In this document: one piece after another, positions 24,951-34,659 of the stretch
Layout of the letters: each line of letters begins with the position of its first letter
Position numbering within the stretch: the stretch's first letter is position 1
Origin: an uncultured Bacteroidota bacterium
GTDB taxonomy: Bacteria; Bacteroidota; Bacteroidia; Bacteroidales; VadinHA17
Reading direction: 5' to 3'
Assembly (NCBI GenBank): GCA_903824785.1
Contig: CAIJYD010000057.1
Coordinates: 1 to 46,106 of the forward strand
Length of the DNA stretch: 46,106 nucleotides
Notes under the pieces: generated by a model
Seen by the model: only the letters and a program-made list of their open reading frames with translations
Told to the model about the DNA's origin: nothing
Database searches by the model: none
Position numbers and translations under genes: made by a program

Positions 24951-27731
24951 CTAAAAATCACCTGTGGCATTACCTAAAATCCTGAAATTATAAGAAATCA
25001 TAAATATCGGCTGACCAAAAATTGACATCTGGTATCCTTTAACAACACCATCTTCAACTTTAAAGAATATAGAATATGGATTTCGTCTCCCCAGAACATT
25101 GTAAACTGTAAAGGTTAAGGAAGAATGGTTAAGTTTATTCAGCTTCAGGTTTCCGTTTATTGTGGCTGCAAGGTCGAGTCTGAGGTAATCCGGAATCCTG
25201 AATTCGTTTCTGTCGGAATAAAAGACCCTGTTAACATTCAGAAAATTGTAATAAGCAACTGGGTAAGTTATGGGTCTTCCGGTATTATAAACAAAGTTCG
25301 TTGTAAAATTAATTCTCCTGAGGAGTTTCGCATTTGCAACAATTTTCAGATCGTGGGGCTTATCAAAATTGGCAGGAAAATATCTTCCTCCGTTTACTCT
25401 TTCTTCTTCAAACTGACCATCAACTTTCAATAAAACCCTTGAATATGTATAACTTACCCATCCGGTCAGCATTCCCGATTGCTTTTTTACCATCACTTCA
25501 ACCCCATAAGCCTTACCGTTCCCATTTATGATATCCGTTTCGAGATGATCGTTCATAAGCAGTTCTGCACCGCCTTTATAATCAAGAATATTTTTTAATA
25601 TCTTATAGTATGTCTCTACAGATGTTTCTATTGCTTTGCTGTTCATATTCCTGTAGATTCCCAGAGAGAACTGGTCTCCACGCTGGGGTGTGATATAATT
25701 ATCGCTCAACTTCCATATATCTGTAGGGGTCATTGATGTTGTATTGGAGATCATGTGCAGATACTGGTAATTTCTTTGAAAACCTGCTTTAAGAGAGAGA
25801 TCGGGCGTAAGTACAAACCGTGAAGAGAATCTGAATTCAAGTCCGGGGTAAATCTGCAGGATCTTTCCTTTACCGAAATAGGTTGTATCAATAATGTTAT
25901 CGAGCGTTCTGGGGCTGTTTCCGGTATAAATAAGCCTGGTGCTGGGGCCGAATGAAGTAAATAATGTAACCCGTAAGCCTCCTGAAATCAAAACTCTGGG
26001 AGAGACATCGAATTCATCGCTCAAATAAAGTGCCGGCTCCAGAGCTTCCTCCCTTTCCAGCTTTTTAGGACTGATCTTTGATAAATCTCCAACAGGTTCC
26101 TGATTACCCGGAAGAAGAGAATAGTTGATGGCATCAAGTCCAAAATCAAGTTTGTGGTTCTCAGCCGGCCTGTAGGTGAAATCAGCTTTGAGTATTCTCT
26201 GGTCAAGTTTGTAATTCAGTAAATAAAAAGCTGCGGAATCCTGCACAGAATTAAGCTGATAATTATAATTACTCATTATAGCGGAAAACTGAGAAGAGAA
26301 TCTGGAGTTATAGATATGTCTCCATTTAAGTGTGGAGGCCAGATTCCTGTAACTGATTGCGCTCTCTTTATAGTAATCGAAATTATCATTGCTTACATAA
26401 CCGGACAGAGTGATTGAGTTTTTTTCGTTAGGCTCAAATGTCAACAGCCCCTGCATATCGTAAAAGCTTGCACTGCTTTTTTGCAGCTGGATGTTATTCA
26501 GCAATCCGAGTATCCAGTCAGAGTATGTTGCCCTTGAGGATATTATGAATGAGCTTTTCTTTTTTACGATAGGTCCTTCAACCATCAGCCGTCCGGTGAG
26601 GGGACTAAAACCTCCACTGACATTAAACTTCTCTTTACTACCCTCCTTCAGCGCAATATCCATTACAGACGATACTCTCCCGCCAAACCTGGCAGGGATG
26701 CCGCTTTTATAAAGGGTTACATCTTCAATTATATCTGAGTTAAATGCGGAGAAGAATCCAAAGAAGTGGGAAGGATTTATTATAGGAGCGCTGTTAAGAA
26801 GGATGAGGTTCTGATCGGCACTGCCTCCGCGGATGTTGTACCCATTCGAAGCCTCTCCGACAGACTGGACTCCCGGCAGGAGCAATGAACTTTTAAATAC
26901 ATCCACCTCACCCATTCCCATTGGGATCTGCTTCAGCATTTTTATATTTATCTTTTCTATTCCCATTCTTACATTCCTGACAATGTTTTCCCTGTTAGCT
27001 GAAACAATGACTTCATTCAGCTGATTTGTTCTTTCAGACATCTCCACATCAAGTATGCCATCTGAATATATTACCACATTCCTGATTGTCTGCCTCAAAC
27101 CCACCATCCTGTATTCAATCTGATAGGGGCCCCTTGGAAGTTCCAGTGAATAATAGCCAACATTGTTCGTTACTGCACCTGCTTTAAGTTTTCCGACAAA
27201 AACAATCACTCCGGGCAAAGGATCTCCTGTAACCGGGTTGGTTATTGTTCCTGAAATAAAGACATTGCCTTCCTTAATTATGCCCGAAGGGTTCCCTATC
27301 TTAAATACCTTATATTCATCATTAACCAACCCTTCATCTTCTTTTGGAGCTGACCTTGCGTAATTAACCGTATCGGGGTGGGTAAGGTTTTTTTTGAGAT
27401 ATTCGAGATACTCTTTCCGGAAATTGGTTTTTATTGTAAACCCTTTTGAAAGAATAACTTTATTATTATCTGTTATTATAAAAGAGAGCCCTTTGTTGGT
27501 AATGGATTTGTTAAATATACCTGATACAGAGTCATTTTTAGTATCAATATTCAGAAAAAGAGTATCGACCCAGTTGTCAGAATAATAAATTTTCAGCGGA
27601 ACGGTGCGTTCAATGGTATCAACAAGATCTTTAAAAACAATCCTTTTAAACTGAAGGGTAAGTTTATTATCCTGCGACTGTGCATTACTTATTATGCAGG
27701 CAAAAAGTAATATATGAAGTAGTTTTTTCAT
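24951..27731 (-). CDS. TonB-dependent outer-membrane receptor with STN-like and carboxypeptidase-regulatory-like domains
   Basis: The 926-residue receptor imports an unknown substrate across the outer membrane using TonB energy. From the N-terminus it has a signal peptide (K-K-L-L-H-I-L-L-F-A, about 20 residues), a STN-like domain at about 22-95, a carboxypeptidase-regulatory-like domain at about 157-230 (I-S-G-T-I-T-N-P-V-T-G-D-P-L-P-G-V), a plug with G-Y-N-I-R-G-G-S-A-D-Q-N-L-I-L-L, and a long beta-barrel to the end. There is no SusD gene beside it, so it is not a standard SusCD pair. I chose the ATG at 27731; the longer start at 27764 would overlap the upstream gene and hide the signal peptide. 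The STN-like domain hints at a transducing role, but no FecR or sigma factor is nearby. Confidence 0.86.
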   Translation of the reverse strand: MKKLLHILLFACIISNAQSQDNKLTLQFKRIVFKDLVDTIERTVPLKIYYSDNWVDTLFLNIDTKNDSVSGIFNKSITNKGLSFIITDNNKVILSKGFTIKTNFRKEYLEYLKKNLTHPDTVNYARSAPKEDEGLVNDEYKVFKIGNPSGIIKEGNVFISGTITNPVTGDPLPGVIVFVGKLKAGAVTNNVGYYSLELPRGPYQIEYRMVGLRQTIRNVVIYSDGILDVEMSERTNQLNEVIVSANRENIVRNVRMGIEKINIKMLKQIPMGMGEVDVFKSSLLLPGVQSVGEASNGYNIRGGSADQNLILLNSAPIINPSHFFGFFSAFNSDIIEDVTLYKSGIPARFGGRVSSVMDIALKEGSKEKFNVSGGFSPLTGRLMVEGPIVKKKSSFIISSRATYSDWILGLLNNIQLQKSSASFYDMQGLLTFEPNEKNSITLSGYVSNDNFDYYKESAISYRNLASTLKWRHIYNSRFSSQFSAIMSNYNYQLNSVQDSAAFYLLNYKLDQRILKADFTYRPAENHKLDFGLDAINYSLLPGNQEPVGDLSKISPKKLEREEALEPALYLSDEFDVSPRVLISGGLRVTLFTSFGPSTRLIYTGNSPRTLDNIIDTTYFGKGKILQIYPGLEFRFSSRFVLTPDLSLKAGFQRNYQYLHMISNTTSMTPTDIWKLSDNYITPQRGDQFSLGIYRNMNSKAIETSVETYYKILKNILDYKGGAELLMNDHLETDIINGNGKAYGVEVMVKKQSGMLTGWVSYTYSRVLLKVDGQFEEERVNGGRYFPANFDKPHDLKIVANAKLLRRINFTTNFVYNTGRPITYPVAYYNFLNVNRVFYSDRNEFRIPDYLRLDLAATINGNLKLNKLNHSSLTFTVYNVLGRRNPYSIFFKVEDGVVKGYQMSIFGQPIFMISYNFRILGNATGDF

Positions 27732-27738
27732 TCCAGTA

Positions 27739-28551
27739 TTATTCCGCTCCGGGAAGAGAATCATAAAATTTTAAAATGCTTATCATCTGTTTCTTATCAG
27801 CCTTTTTGACTTTTATTCCTGATTTATGCAGATACTCCTTAACATCTGTGGCTTTTTTACCAAAAAGAAGGAAAAGACTTTTCCTGCTATCTATTCTATA
27901 ATAATCATCACCAATGCTGATTAAATTCAGAGGGGTATATTTGTATTCCGTTAAACCATCTCTTTCATAATCTTTAGAGGCATGCTTAATGAGGTATCTG
28001 CTTTTTGCTTCATATGCGACCTCATAATAGCCCTCTTTCAGATTTTTTCCTGTACACTCAGGTAATCTGAAATTTCTGAAAACCAGACTGTCATTCTCAG
28101 AGAAGAAAATAAATCCGTCTATATAATTGCTGTTTAGTGCTATCTGCGGGTACTTGAAATTGAAGGCACGGCTTGTATCGGTATAAATAATCTCGCCTAA
28201 GAAGGTATCGAACAAAAGGTTAATATTATTATAACGTATGGTTTTGGTGATAACAGAAGCTGTATGGTAAATATTTGGGAAAAAAAGAGGTTTATACTTG
28301 CTATGGATATAGTAAGATTCATACTCCTTACCATTGATCATATCCATTGGAGTATACAATTTTTTATAATACGAATTCATAATAAACTCTTTCTGCCGGT
28401 CTGAAAGCGAGCTTACTCTTTTTTCGCGGGAAACTGCTGTGGAATTATATTTATAAATATTCCCCTTCTGACCGGCTGAAGGCAATGATACCAGTAAAAG
28501 AAGAAAAGGGAACAGACGTTTTACAATATAAATTACGAAACAGGTTTTCAT
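27739..28551 (-). CDS. Small secreted protein of unknown function upstream of the TonB receptor
   Basis: The product is 270 residues from the ATG at 28551. Its first residues, M-K-T-C-F-V-I-Y then L-F-P-F-L-L-L-L-V-S-L-P-S-A-G-Q, form a signal peptide. A longer reading from 28623 would add 24 residues and hide it. The mature part is basic and tyrosine-rich, with I-L-K-F-Y-D-S-L-P near the end. I recognise no known domain. The stop is 7 bp before the receptor start, so the two are almost certainly translated from one message, and this protein probably works with the receptor in the envelope, for example as a periplasmic helper. The role is inferred from position only. Confidence 0.6.
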   Translation of the reverse strand: MKTCFVIYIVKRLFPFLLLLVSLPSAGQKGNIYKYNSTAVSREKRVSSLSDRQKEFIMNSYYKKLYTPMDMINGKEYESYYIHSKYKPLFFPNIYHTASVITKTIRYNNINLLFDTFLGEIIYTDTSRAFNFKYPQIALNSNYIDGFIFFSENDSLVFRNFRLPECTGKNLKEGYYEVAYEAKSRYLIKHASKDYERDGLTEYKYTPLNLISIGDDYYRIDSRKSLFLLFGKKATDVKEYLHKSGIKVKKADKKQMISILKFYDSLPGAE

Positions 28552-28890
28552 GTTACGAAATAACAAATTATTATGGCCGGAAGCACTAACTAACCTTTCT
28601 TTTTTGCAGAATTTTTTTACCATCTGTAATTCCGCATTGTGATTTAAATGCTTTTAAACCTTGTTATGCCTTTAGCTTATCTGGTAACAGATTATAATTA
28701 AACAAGTAAATTTATTAAAATTTTTCACTACTGTTCTTGAAAAAGAGGGAGATTCTGAGCGAAATTCAGATCTGAGAAAAATCTTCTGCCACTTTCATAA
28801 ATTATCAGCTTTATTATGTATTATTATTATTATTTTTGACATTCGGTTAAATTTGGCAGATTGATATGATAAATAAACAATAATTGCTCC
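28552..28890. other. Divergent intergenic region, 339 bp
   Basis: No gene is seen on either strand. It must hold the promoters of the receptor operon (minus) and the DUF4249 operon (plus). A short ATT-repeat tract lies at about 28817-28834. The only full -7 box is TAAATTTG at 28848-28855. Nothing else is supported. Confidence 0.5.
28848..28855 (+). promoter_or_regulatory. -7 box of the DUF4249 operon
   Basis: TAAATTTG, a full match to TAnnTTTG, 35 nt before the ATG at 28891. The region at -33 is only T-rich, with no TTTG at the expected spacing. Confidence 0.45.
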
Positions 28891-30117
28891 ATGTTAAAAG
28901 CGGGGCCACGTTCTATAATAACTCTCATTGCTGTTTTTGCTCTTTGCATGTGTATCGATCCCTATAGTCCGAAACTGGAAGGATATGAATCTCTTTTAGT
29001 TGTTGAGGGTATGATAACTGATGCAAATACTTCATATTCCGTAAAGCTTTCAAGAACAATACAGGAACAAACGGCTATCCCTGATCCTGTTTCAGATGCC
29101 ACGGTATTTATTTCTGATGGGGAAAACAACCTTAACTACCTGAATAATAAAGGCAACGGAATATATAAAACAGACAGCACCCGATTCAGGGCAATTGTTG
29201 GGAAAACTTATTTTCTGAATATTTTAACACCGGATGGAAAAGAATACAAATCAGACCCTTGCCTGATGCAACCGGTCCCCGACATTGACAATATATCCTA
29301 CACCCGGGATCAGAAAATACTCAACAATGGTACTGAAAACCAGGAAGGGATATTGATTTCTGTCGATTCTGAAGGTTCAGGCGACAACAACTTCTACCGT
29401 TGGGAATATGAAGAGACCTGGAAATTTAAACTGCCAAATACAAAGCGATATAATTATATTGATGATACGACAATCCTCCCGGTTAACGTAATAAAAGAAT
29501 ATTGCTGGAGAACCAGAAAATCAAATGAGGTAATGATTCATCAGGTATATGCGGGTCAGCCTTCCCGGATTGAAAAAGAACCAATATTTTTCCTTGCCTC
29601 AGAAAAGTCAGACCGGTTGTTGATTCAATACAGTATTCTAATAAAACAGTATTCTATATCCAGACAGGAGTACGACTTCTGGGATAATACAAAAAAGGTC
29701 AACGATAGCGGCGGAGACATATTTGCAAAACAACCATTCCCGGTAAAAAGTAATATCTTTAATGTCAGTAATCCTGAAGAAAAGGTATTGGGTTACTTTC
29801 AGGTTTCAGGGATGAAACAGAAAAGGAAGAATATTGTCTACAAAGAGCTTGAAGGATTAAATCTTCCTAGCTATCAGTATCCCTGCGAAAGAATAGTAAG
29901 GGAACCAAAAGATTATGAAACGCCCTGGGGGGAAAAGATGACCTGGAACCGTCTCTACTATATATTCTGCACCTCTTCAGCTTATTCTTTTGTTGAACCG
30001 ATATATGTGCCGGGAACCTTTACACTTCAAAAACTGGTATTTTCGACCCAGGAATGTGCCGATTGTGAGTTAACCGGATCAATTAAGAAACCAGATTTCT
30101 GGAAAGAATTCGAATAA
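28891..30117 (+). CDS. DUF4249 family lipoprotein
   Basis: The 408-residue protein is exported with a lipid anchor: the signal segment ends A-L-C-M-C and C21 or C19 is the lipidated residue. The following run, P-Y-S-P-K-L-E-G-Y-E-S-L-L-V-V-E-G-M-I-T, and the later C-x6-P-x-W step are the pattern I know for DUF4249. Its members are surface lipoproteins found next to TonB-dependent receptors in Bacteroidota, and their biochemical role is unknown. It is divergent from the receptor pair at 24951-28551 and one base ahead of the MG2/plug-like gene, so the three form a probable unit for one substrate. No enzyme motif is seen. Confidence 0.78.
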   Translation: MLKAGPRSIITLIAVFALCMCIDPYSPKLEGYESLLVVEGMITDANTSYSVKLSRTIQEQTAIPDPVSDATVFISDGENNLNYLNNKGNGIYKTDSTRFRAIVGKTYFLNILTPDGKEYKSDPCLMQPVPDIDNISYTRDQKILNNGTENQEGILISVDSEGSGDNNFYRWEYEETWKFKLPNTKRYNYIDDTTILPVNVIKEYCWRTRKSNEVMIHQVYAGQPSRIEKEPIFFLASEKSDRLLIQYSILIKQYSISRQEYDFWDNTKKVNDSGGDIFAKQPFPVKSNIFNVSNPEEKVLGYFQVSGMKQKRKNIVYKELEGLNLPSYQYPCERIVREPKDYETPWGEKMTWNRLYYIFCTSSAYSFVEPIYVPGTFTLQKLVFSTQECADCELTGSIKKPDFWKEFE

Positions 30118-30118
30118 T

Positions 30119-32515
30119 ATGTTTTATCAAATAAAAAAATATAACTTGCTCATCAGCAACAGATCACTGGTTCTGAATATCAGCTACCTTATTATATTCT
30201 GCATTCTTTCAGGCCAGCAATTATTCTCTCAGCAATTAAATGAAAAGATTGAAGAATTCAATAATGAAAACTTAAAGGAGGAACTTTATTTAAGTACCGA
30301 TCGGGACATTTATGTTACCGGCGAACAGGTCTGGCTTAAGGTCTTTAAAATGAATGGACTGACTCATACTCCGGGTAATATAAGTAAAGTCATCTATGTC
30401 GAATTACTTGATAAAAACAACTTTCCTCTGAAACAGCTGAAAATAAAGAGTGATGATGCTTCCGGCTCTTCCGGGTTTATACTTCCTGATAATATAAGCT
30501 CAGGAAATTATTTAATTCGCGCCTATACCAGTTGGATGCAGAATTGGTCAGTGAATCAATTCTTTCATAAAACCATTTCTGTAATAAACCCTTTTGAGGA
30601 TATCAGTCATATTAATCTCCCTTCCGACAGAAAGATTGCTGATACTCTCCTTTTTTTTCCCGAGGGAGGTACTCTGGTTGCCGGGATAAAAAGCAGAATC
30701 GGAATCAGAAGTCTCGATAAATCCGGAATCGCTGCCCCGATGCAGGGTGTTGTTTCAGACAGCCGGGGCGATACCGTAAGTTTTGTGCAGACGGGAACCA
30801 ATGGTTCAGGTACAGTTACAGTTGTTCCGGTAGCAGGCAATAAAATGTTTCTCTCATTTAAAGGTAGCGACGGTTCAAACAAAAAGATCTCACTTCCCGG
30901 AATCAGTAACAGCGGTATTACCCTAAGTGTTTCAGAGAGTGATGATAAGTCGGCCTACAAGGCTAAAATAGAAAAGAGCAGAGACCTCTTCACCTCAAAT
31001 CAGAAATTCAATTTTCTCATTTTATCGGGAGGAATAATATCCTATATCAAAGAGATTAACCTGCAAAGCGACAGCATAATAACAATTTCCCGGGATGAGT
31101 TTCCTGACGGCCTCTCCCAGTTTTTTGTTATTGATGAAAATGGAATCAAGATTGCAGAAAGGTCGGTGTATAAAGAAAATAATGAGCACATTAAGTATAC
31201 GGTAACCCTTGAGAAACCGGAGTATTCGATAAGAGAAAAGGTGAAACTGACTATTTCAGCCTCCGATATGGCAGGAAACCCGGTGGAAACAGACCTGTCA
31301 GTTTCAGTTGCAAAACAGGCTGTCGCCGCTCCTTCAGGAATAACCTATTTAAAAAGGTCCAGCCTGACAAGTATTCCGGGGAATAATATAAACGAGTATA
31401 GTGTAAATCAGATTAATGATTACCTTATTTCATACAAAAACAAAGATTTCAACTGGAAGAATATCCTGAATTCTCCCGATGCCAGACATAATTATCTGCC
31501 CGAACTGGAAGGGCATCTTATCAAGGGCTTCGTCAGGCTGAAAACAACCGGAGAACCTATGAAGAATATTGATATATCAATTTCGTGGGTCGGAAAAACT
31601 GCAAGGTGTCAGTTCGGAAAAACAGATGAGAAGGGAGAGTTTAACTTTGTGATAAAAGAAGCCGGCCTGAGTGAAATAGTAATCCAGCCATTATCACAGG
31701 AGATCACAGGATATTATATAGAGCTCAAACAGCCATTTTCCGATACATTCACAAAATATCAGCCTGAAGAATTCATCCCTGACAGCAGTAAAATAGGAGA
31801 GTTAAATAATGCTGTCATCAGCATGCAGATCAATAATATCTATGAGCCATTCCGGCAAAAGATGGTTTCAATTCCCATAAGCGAGATCCCCGATTTCTAT
31901 GGTAAGGCTGAGAAAATGGTACAAATGGGGGAATATATTGAGCTTACTTCTGTCCGGGAGGCAATAAAAGAGATTATACCAAGTGTTTATACTTTTAAAC
32001 AGGACGGTAAATATGGAATTAAACTTTTGAACAAGTTCACCCGGCCTTTTGAAAATAAACCTCTGGTACTGGTTGACGGAGTACCTGTTTACGATTTTGA
32101 CAAGGTTTTAAATATTAATTCCAGAGAGATAGAAATGGTTGAGATAACTAACCTTAGATATTTCTATTCGAATTATATTTTTGACGGGGTTTTAAGTTTT
32201 ATCACAAAAAAGGGTAATCTGAGTGCAATTGATTCTGATAATCTGACTTTCAGGCAGGTATATGAAGCATGCCAGATTCAGAGGAATTTTTATTCTCCCG
32301 ATTACAGTACAGATTCATTGAAAAACAGTCATATCCCCGATTTCCGGAATACATTGTACTGGGGAGCTGATCTGCATACCATGAAAGATGGAAGAACAGA
32401 AATTGAGTTTTATACATCGGATGAGTCAGCTGATTTTACTATTAATATTGAAGGGATAACCTCCGATGGCAAAACAGGTGAAGCCTCTGTTCCATTAATA
32501 ATAAAACAAAAATAA
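30119..32515 (+). CDS. Large secreted protein with MG2 domain and plug-like segment
   Basis: The 798-residue protein is exported (hydrophobic segment at about 17-37, cleavage near F-S-Q-Q). An alpha-2-macroglobulin MG2-type domain lies at about 54-145, starting E-E-L-Y-L-S-T-D-R-D-I-Y-V-T-G-E and ending in the W-M-Q-N-W step. A cpReg-like domain with G-F-V-R-L-K-T-T-G-E-P follows at about 463-525. A TonB-plug-like segment lies at about 645-700, with L-V-L-V-D-G-V-P-V-Y then F-D-G-V-L-S-F-I-T-K-K-G. The C-terminus has the R-N-T-L-Y-W-G-A-D step. No barrel or C-A-x-E-Q thioester is seen. It follows DUF4249 by one base and is expressed from the same promoter. Function is unknown; binding or guiding of a ligand to the nearby receptor is plausible. 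Confidence 0.72.
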   Translation: MFYQIKKYNLLISNRSLVLNISYLIIFCILSGQQLFSQQLNEKIEEFNNENLKEELYLSTDRDIYVTGEQVWLKVFKMNGLTHTPGNISKVIYVELLDKNNFPLKQLKIKSDDASGSSGFILPDNISSGNYLIRAYTSWMQNWSVNQFFHKTISVINPFEDISHINLPSDRKIADTLLFFPEGGTLVAGIKSRIGIRSLDKSGIAAPMQGVVSDSRGDTVSFVQTGTNGSGTVTVVPVAGNKMFLSFKGSDGSNKKISLPGISNSGITLSVSESDDKSAYKAKIEKSRDLFTSNQKFNFLILSGGIISYIKEINLQSDSIITISRDEFPDGLSQFFVIDENGIKIAERSVYKENNEHIKYTVTLEKPEYSIREKVKLTISASDMAGNPVETDLSVSVAKQAVAAPSGITYLKRSSLTSIPGNNINEYSVNQINDYLISYKNKDFNWKNILNSPDARHNYLPELEGHLIKGFVRLKTTGEPMKNIDISISWVGKTARCQFGKTDEKGEFNFVIKEAGLSEIVIQPLSQEITGYYIELKQPFSDTFTKYQPEEFIPDSSKIGELNNAVISMQINNIYEPFRQKMVSIPISEIPDFYGKAEKMVQMGEYIELTSVREAIKEIIPSVYTFKQDGKYGIKLLNKFTRPFENKPLVLVDGVPVYDFDKVLNINSREIEMVEITNLRYFYSNYIFDGVLSFITKKGNLSAIDSDNLTFRQVYEACQIQRNFYSPDYSTDSLKNSHIPDFRNTLYWGADLHTMKDGRTEIEFYTSDESADFTINIEGITSDGKTGEASVPLIIKQK

Positions 32516-32537
32516 TACTGAAAGGCTGCAATCTCAC

Positions 32538-33788
32538 CTATTCAGTAGTCTCATTTTTAACTTTATATCCTTTCAATCCGAAAAAGATAATAAAAGAAAA
32601 GCATACCAGCGGAACTATAAACCCTGTTGCCATATTTGAGACATCAGCAATCCAGCCCATAAACATCGGGCAGACAGCACCACCGGCAACCATCATTACA
32701 AGCAACGACGACCCTTTCTTGGTCAATCCCCCCAGATCTTTAATCCCAAGTGCAAAAATTGTCGGGAACATTATTGACATACAGAAATATGTGAGATAGA
32801 TAGCAATAAGAGACAACCACCCAAGGCCAAGAACGACAAAAATCATTGCCAGCACATTTATTGAAGCATATAAAGCAAGCATCTGGTTTGGTTTGAACCA
32901 GCTCATCATAATACTTCCGGAAAACCGGCCTGCCATAAAAAATGCAAATCCAAACGACAGAAGGTATGCTGCCTTCTCATTTCCGAATTGCGGCATCGTT
33001 TCAGTTACATAATTGATAAAAAAACTATTTATCCCGGTCTGGGCTGCAACATAAAGAAACTGAGCAGCCACGGCATATTTGAAATGGCTTATTTTAAACA
33101 GATCCCTGTAACTTCCCTTCTCTCCCTGCTCATCAAATTCTCCTTCATGAATCTCAGGCATCTTTGTAAACATAAACAATAGGGCTACAAGTAAAACCAA
33201 TATTCCTATAATCATGTAAGGTACCGTCATTGAAGAAAACTTATTTGTTTCTGAACCAGTTGTGCCGCCAAGTATCAGAAGTCCCCCAATGGCCGGCCCG
33301 ACAATCCATCCTAGCCCGTTAAATGACTGTGAAAGATTAAGACGCTGTTCGGAGGTTTCCTTCGGTCCGAGTACAGTCGAATATGGATTTGCAGCGGTCT
33401 CCAGGCAGGTCAGCCCGCATGCTATAACAAAAAGACAAAACAGGGTAAACTCAAATGTCTGTATATGTGCTGCCGGAATAAACAAAAATGCTCCCACCGC
33501 ATACATAAGTAATCCGAAAACAATACCTCTCTTATAGCCAAACCGATTCATTATCAGACCTGCAGGTATTGCCATTACGGCATATCCCCCATAGAGTGAA
33601 GCCTGCACCCAACCCGATTTTGCCTTGGTAATTCCCAGAATATCCTGAAAATGTTTATTCAGAACATCAAGAAGGCTGTGGGCAAATCCCCAGAGAAAAA
33701 ACAGACTTGTTACCAGTATAAAAGGAACTAAAAAGCCGTAAGTAACAAGTTTCTGCCGGCTGTTGTTTGAAGTAATATTGGTTGTCAT
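32538..33788 (-). CDS. FucP-like MFS sugar permease
   Basis: The 416-residue inner-membrane transporter has about 12 helices and is close to L-fucose:H+ symporters. The N-terminal signature F-F-L-W-G-F-A-H-S-L-L-D-V-L-N-K at about 30-45 places D41 where FucP has its proton/sugar aspartate, and E129 in L-E-T-A-A-N-P-Y matches the second FucP acid. It stands alone: convergent with the MG2-protein gene (22-bp gap) and divergent from the methyltransferase gene. No fucosidase, fucose isomerase or regulator is beside it, so fucose is only the best guess; glucose or galactose is also possible for this family. Confidence 0.86.
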   Translation of the reverse strand: MTTNITSNNSRQKLVTYGFLVPFILVTSLFFLWGFAHSLLDVLNKHFQDILGITKAKSGWVQASLYGGYAVMAIPAGLIMNRFGYKRGIVFGLLMYAVGAFLFIPAAHIQTFEFTLFCLFVIACGLTCLETAANPYSTVLGPKETSEQRLNLSQSFNGLGWIVGPAIGGLLILGGTTGSETNKFSSMTVPYMIIGILVLLVALLFMFTKMPEIHEGEFDEQGEKGSYRDLFKISHFKYAVAAQFLYVAAQTGINSFFINYVTETMPQFGNEKAAYLLSFGFAFFMAGRFSGSIMMSWFKPNQMLALYASINVLAMIFVVLGLGWLSLIAIYLTYFCMSIMFPTIFALGIKDLGGLTKKGSSLLVMMVAGGAVCPMFMGWIADVSNMATGFIVPLVCFSFIIFFGLKGYKVKNETTE

Positions 33789-33895
33789 AACTATTTTTGT
33801 ATTAACATTACAAGATTGTTATGATTTCTGAATCTACCAAGAGATATTGCGATTTCCTTAAAATTATTTTCAGGTGACATTCCGGATTAATTTAA

Positions 33896-33903
33896 TATTT
33901 TTG
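33896..33903 (+). promoter_or_regulatory. -7 box before the FkbM methyltransferase gene
   Basis: TATTTTTG, a full match to TAnnTTTG, 28 nt before the ATG at 33932. No clear -33 TTTG is present. Confidence 0.4.
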
Positions 33904-33931
33904 CTAACAGACAAAACCTCATTCCTCATCT

Positions 33932-34630
33932 ATGAAAATTAAACATGCTTTGAAAATAATCTTTGGCGGGTTAACAGTTAAAATAAAAGCCGGGCCATTA
34001 GTAGGTAGAAAATGGATTGCCACCACAGGTCGTAAATTTATTTTGGGCACCCATGAGGTATATAAAACAGACGCGTTTCTTAAAAATTATAAAGAAGGGG
34101 AGGTCTTTTTTGATATTGGCGCTCATGTCGGATATTTTTCTGCAATAGCTGCTGTAATAAATAAGGGATCGGATGCGATCTATGCCTTCGAACCACGTCC
34201 AATGAATGCCACATTCTTCAGGAAACACATGGATATTAATCATTTCCAAAACGTTACACTTTTTGAAGCCGCGGTAGGTGAAACAGACGGGGAGGTTTTT
34301 TTCGATATGGGCCATGGTTCTGCCACCGGACATATTTCCAGCGATGGGAAATTACGGATCAGGCAGGTATCAATCGGTAAAATGGTAGAGAACCACACTC
34401 TCCCCTCTCCCGGCTTTATTAAAATAGATGTTGAAGGAGGTGAGATTGAAGTACTTAAAGGATTAACGAGCGTGATTCAATCCTCCCGTCCTAAGATGAT
34501 CGTAGCAACTCATAATCCCGAATGTCATAAATTTGTGGTTGATTTCCTTCTACAGAACAAATACAGCATGGAGATTCTTAATCCTGACAGTATTAAGGGC
34601 GATACTGAAATAGTGGCACTTCCCGAATAA
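33932..34630 (+). CDS. FkbM family methyltransferase
   Basis: The 232-residue cytoplasmic SAM-dependent methyltransferase has the SAM loop F-F-D-I-G-A-H-V-G-Y-F-S at about 63-74, the second-strand acidic A-F-E-P-R-P at about 88-93, and the FkbM step I-K-I-D-V-E-G-G-E-I-E-V-L-K-G-L at about 164-179. The family methylates hydroxyl groups on sugars, glycolipids or polyketides. No glycosyltransferase is nearby to name the acceptor. It is convergent with the YceI gene, 29 bp apart. The start codon gives a normal length. Confidence 0.86.
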   Translation: MKIKHALKIIFGGLTVKIKAGPLVGRKWIATTGRKFILGTHEVYKTDAFLKNYKEGEVFFDIGAHVGYFSAIAAVINKGSDAIYAFEPRPMNATFFRKHMDINHFQNVTLFEAAVGETDGEVFFDMGHGSATGHISSDGKLRIRQVSIGKMVENHTLPSPGFIKIDVEGGEIEVLKGLTSVIQSSRPKMIVATHNPECHKFVVDFLLQNKYSMEILNPDSIKGDTEIVALPE

Positions 34631-34659
34631 GCTGTTTATCAGGAAGTACCCGTGTTCTT

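Noticed and set aside
28812-28836. ATT-repeat tract before DUF4249 as a phase-variable promoter.
   Set aside because: The run is short and not exact, and no clear promoter element spans it.
17978-32515. A classical polysaccharide utilisation locus.
   Set aside because: No SusD, hybrid two-component regulator or anti-sigma/sigma pair is present; the TonB receptor is not a SusC with partner.
32516-32547. TACTGAA/TTCAGTA as a terminator between convergent genes.
   Set aside because: A 7-bp stem with an 18-nt loop and no T-run is too weak.
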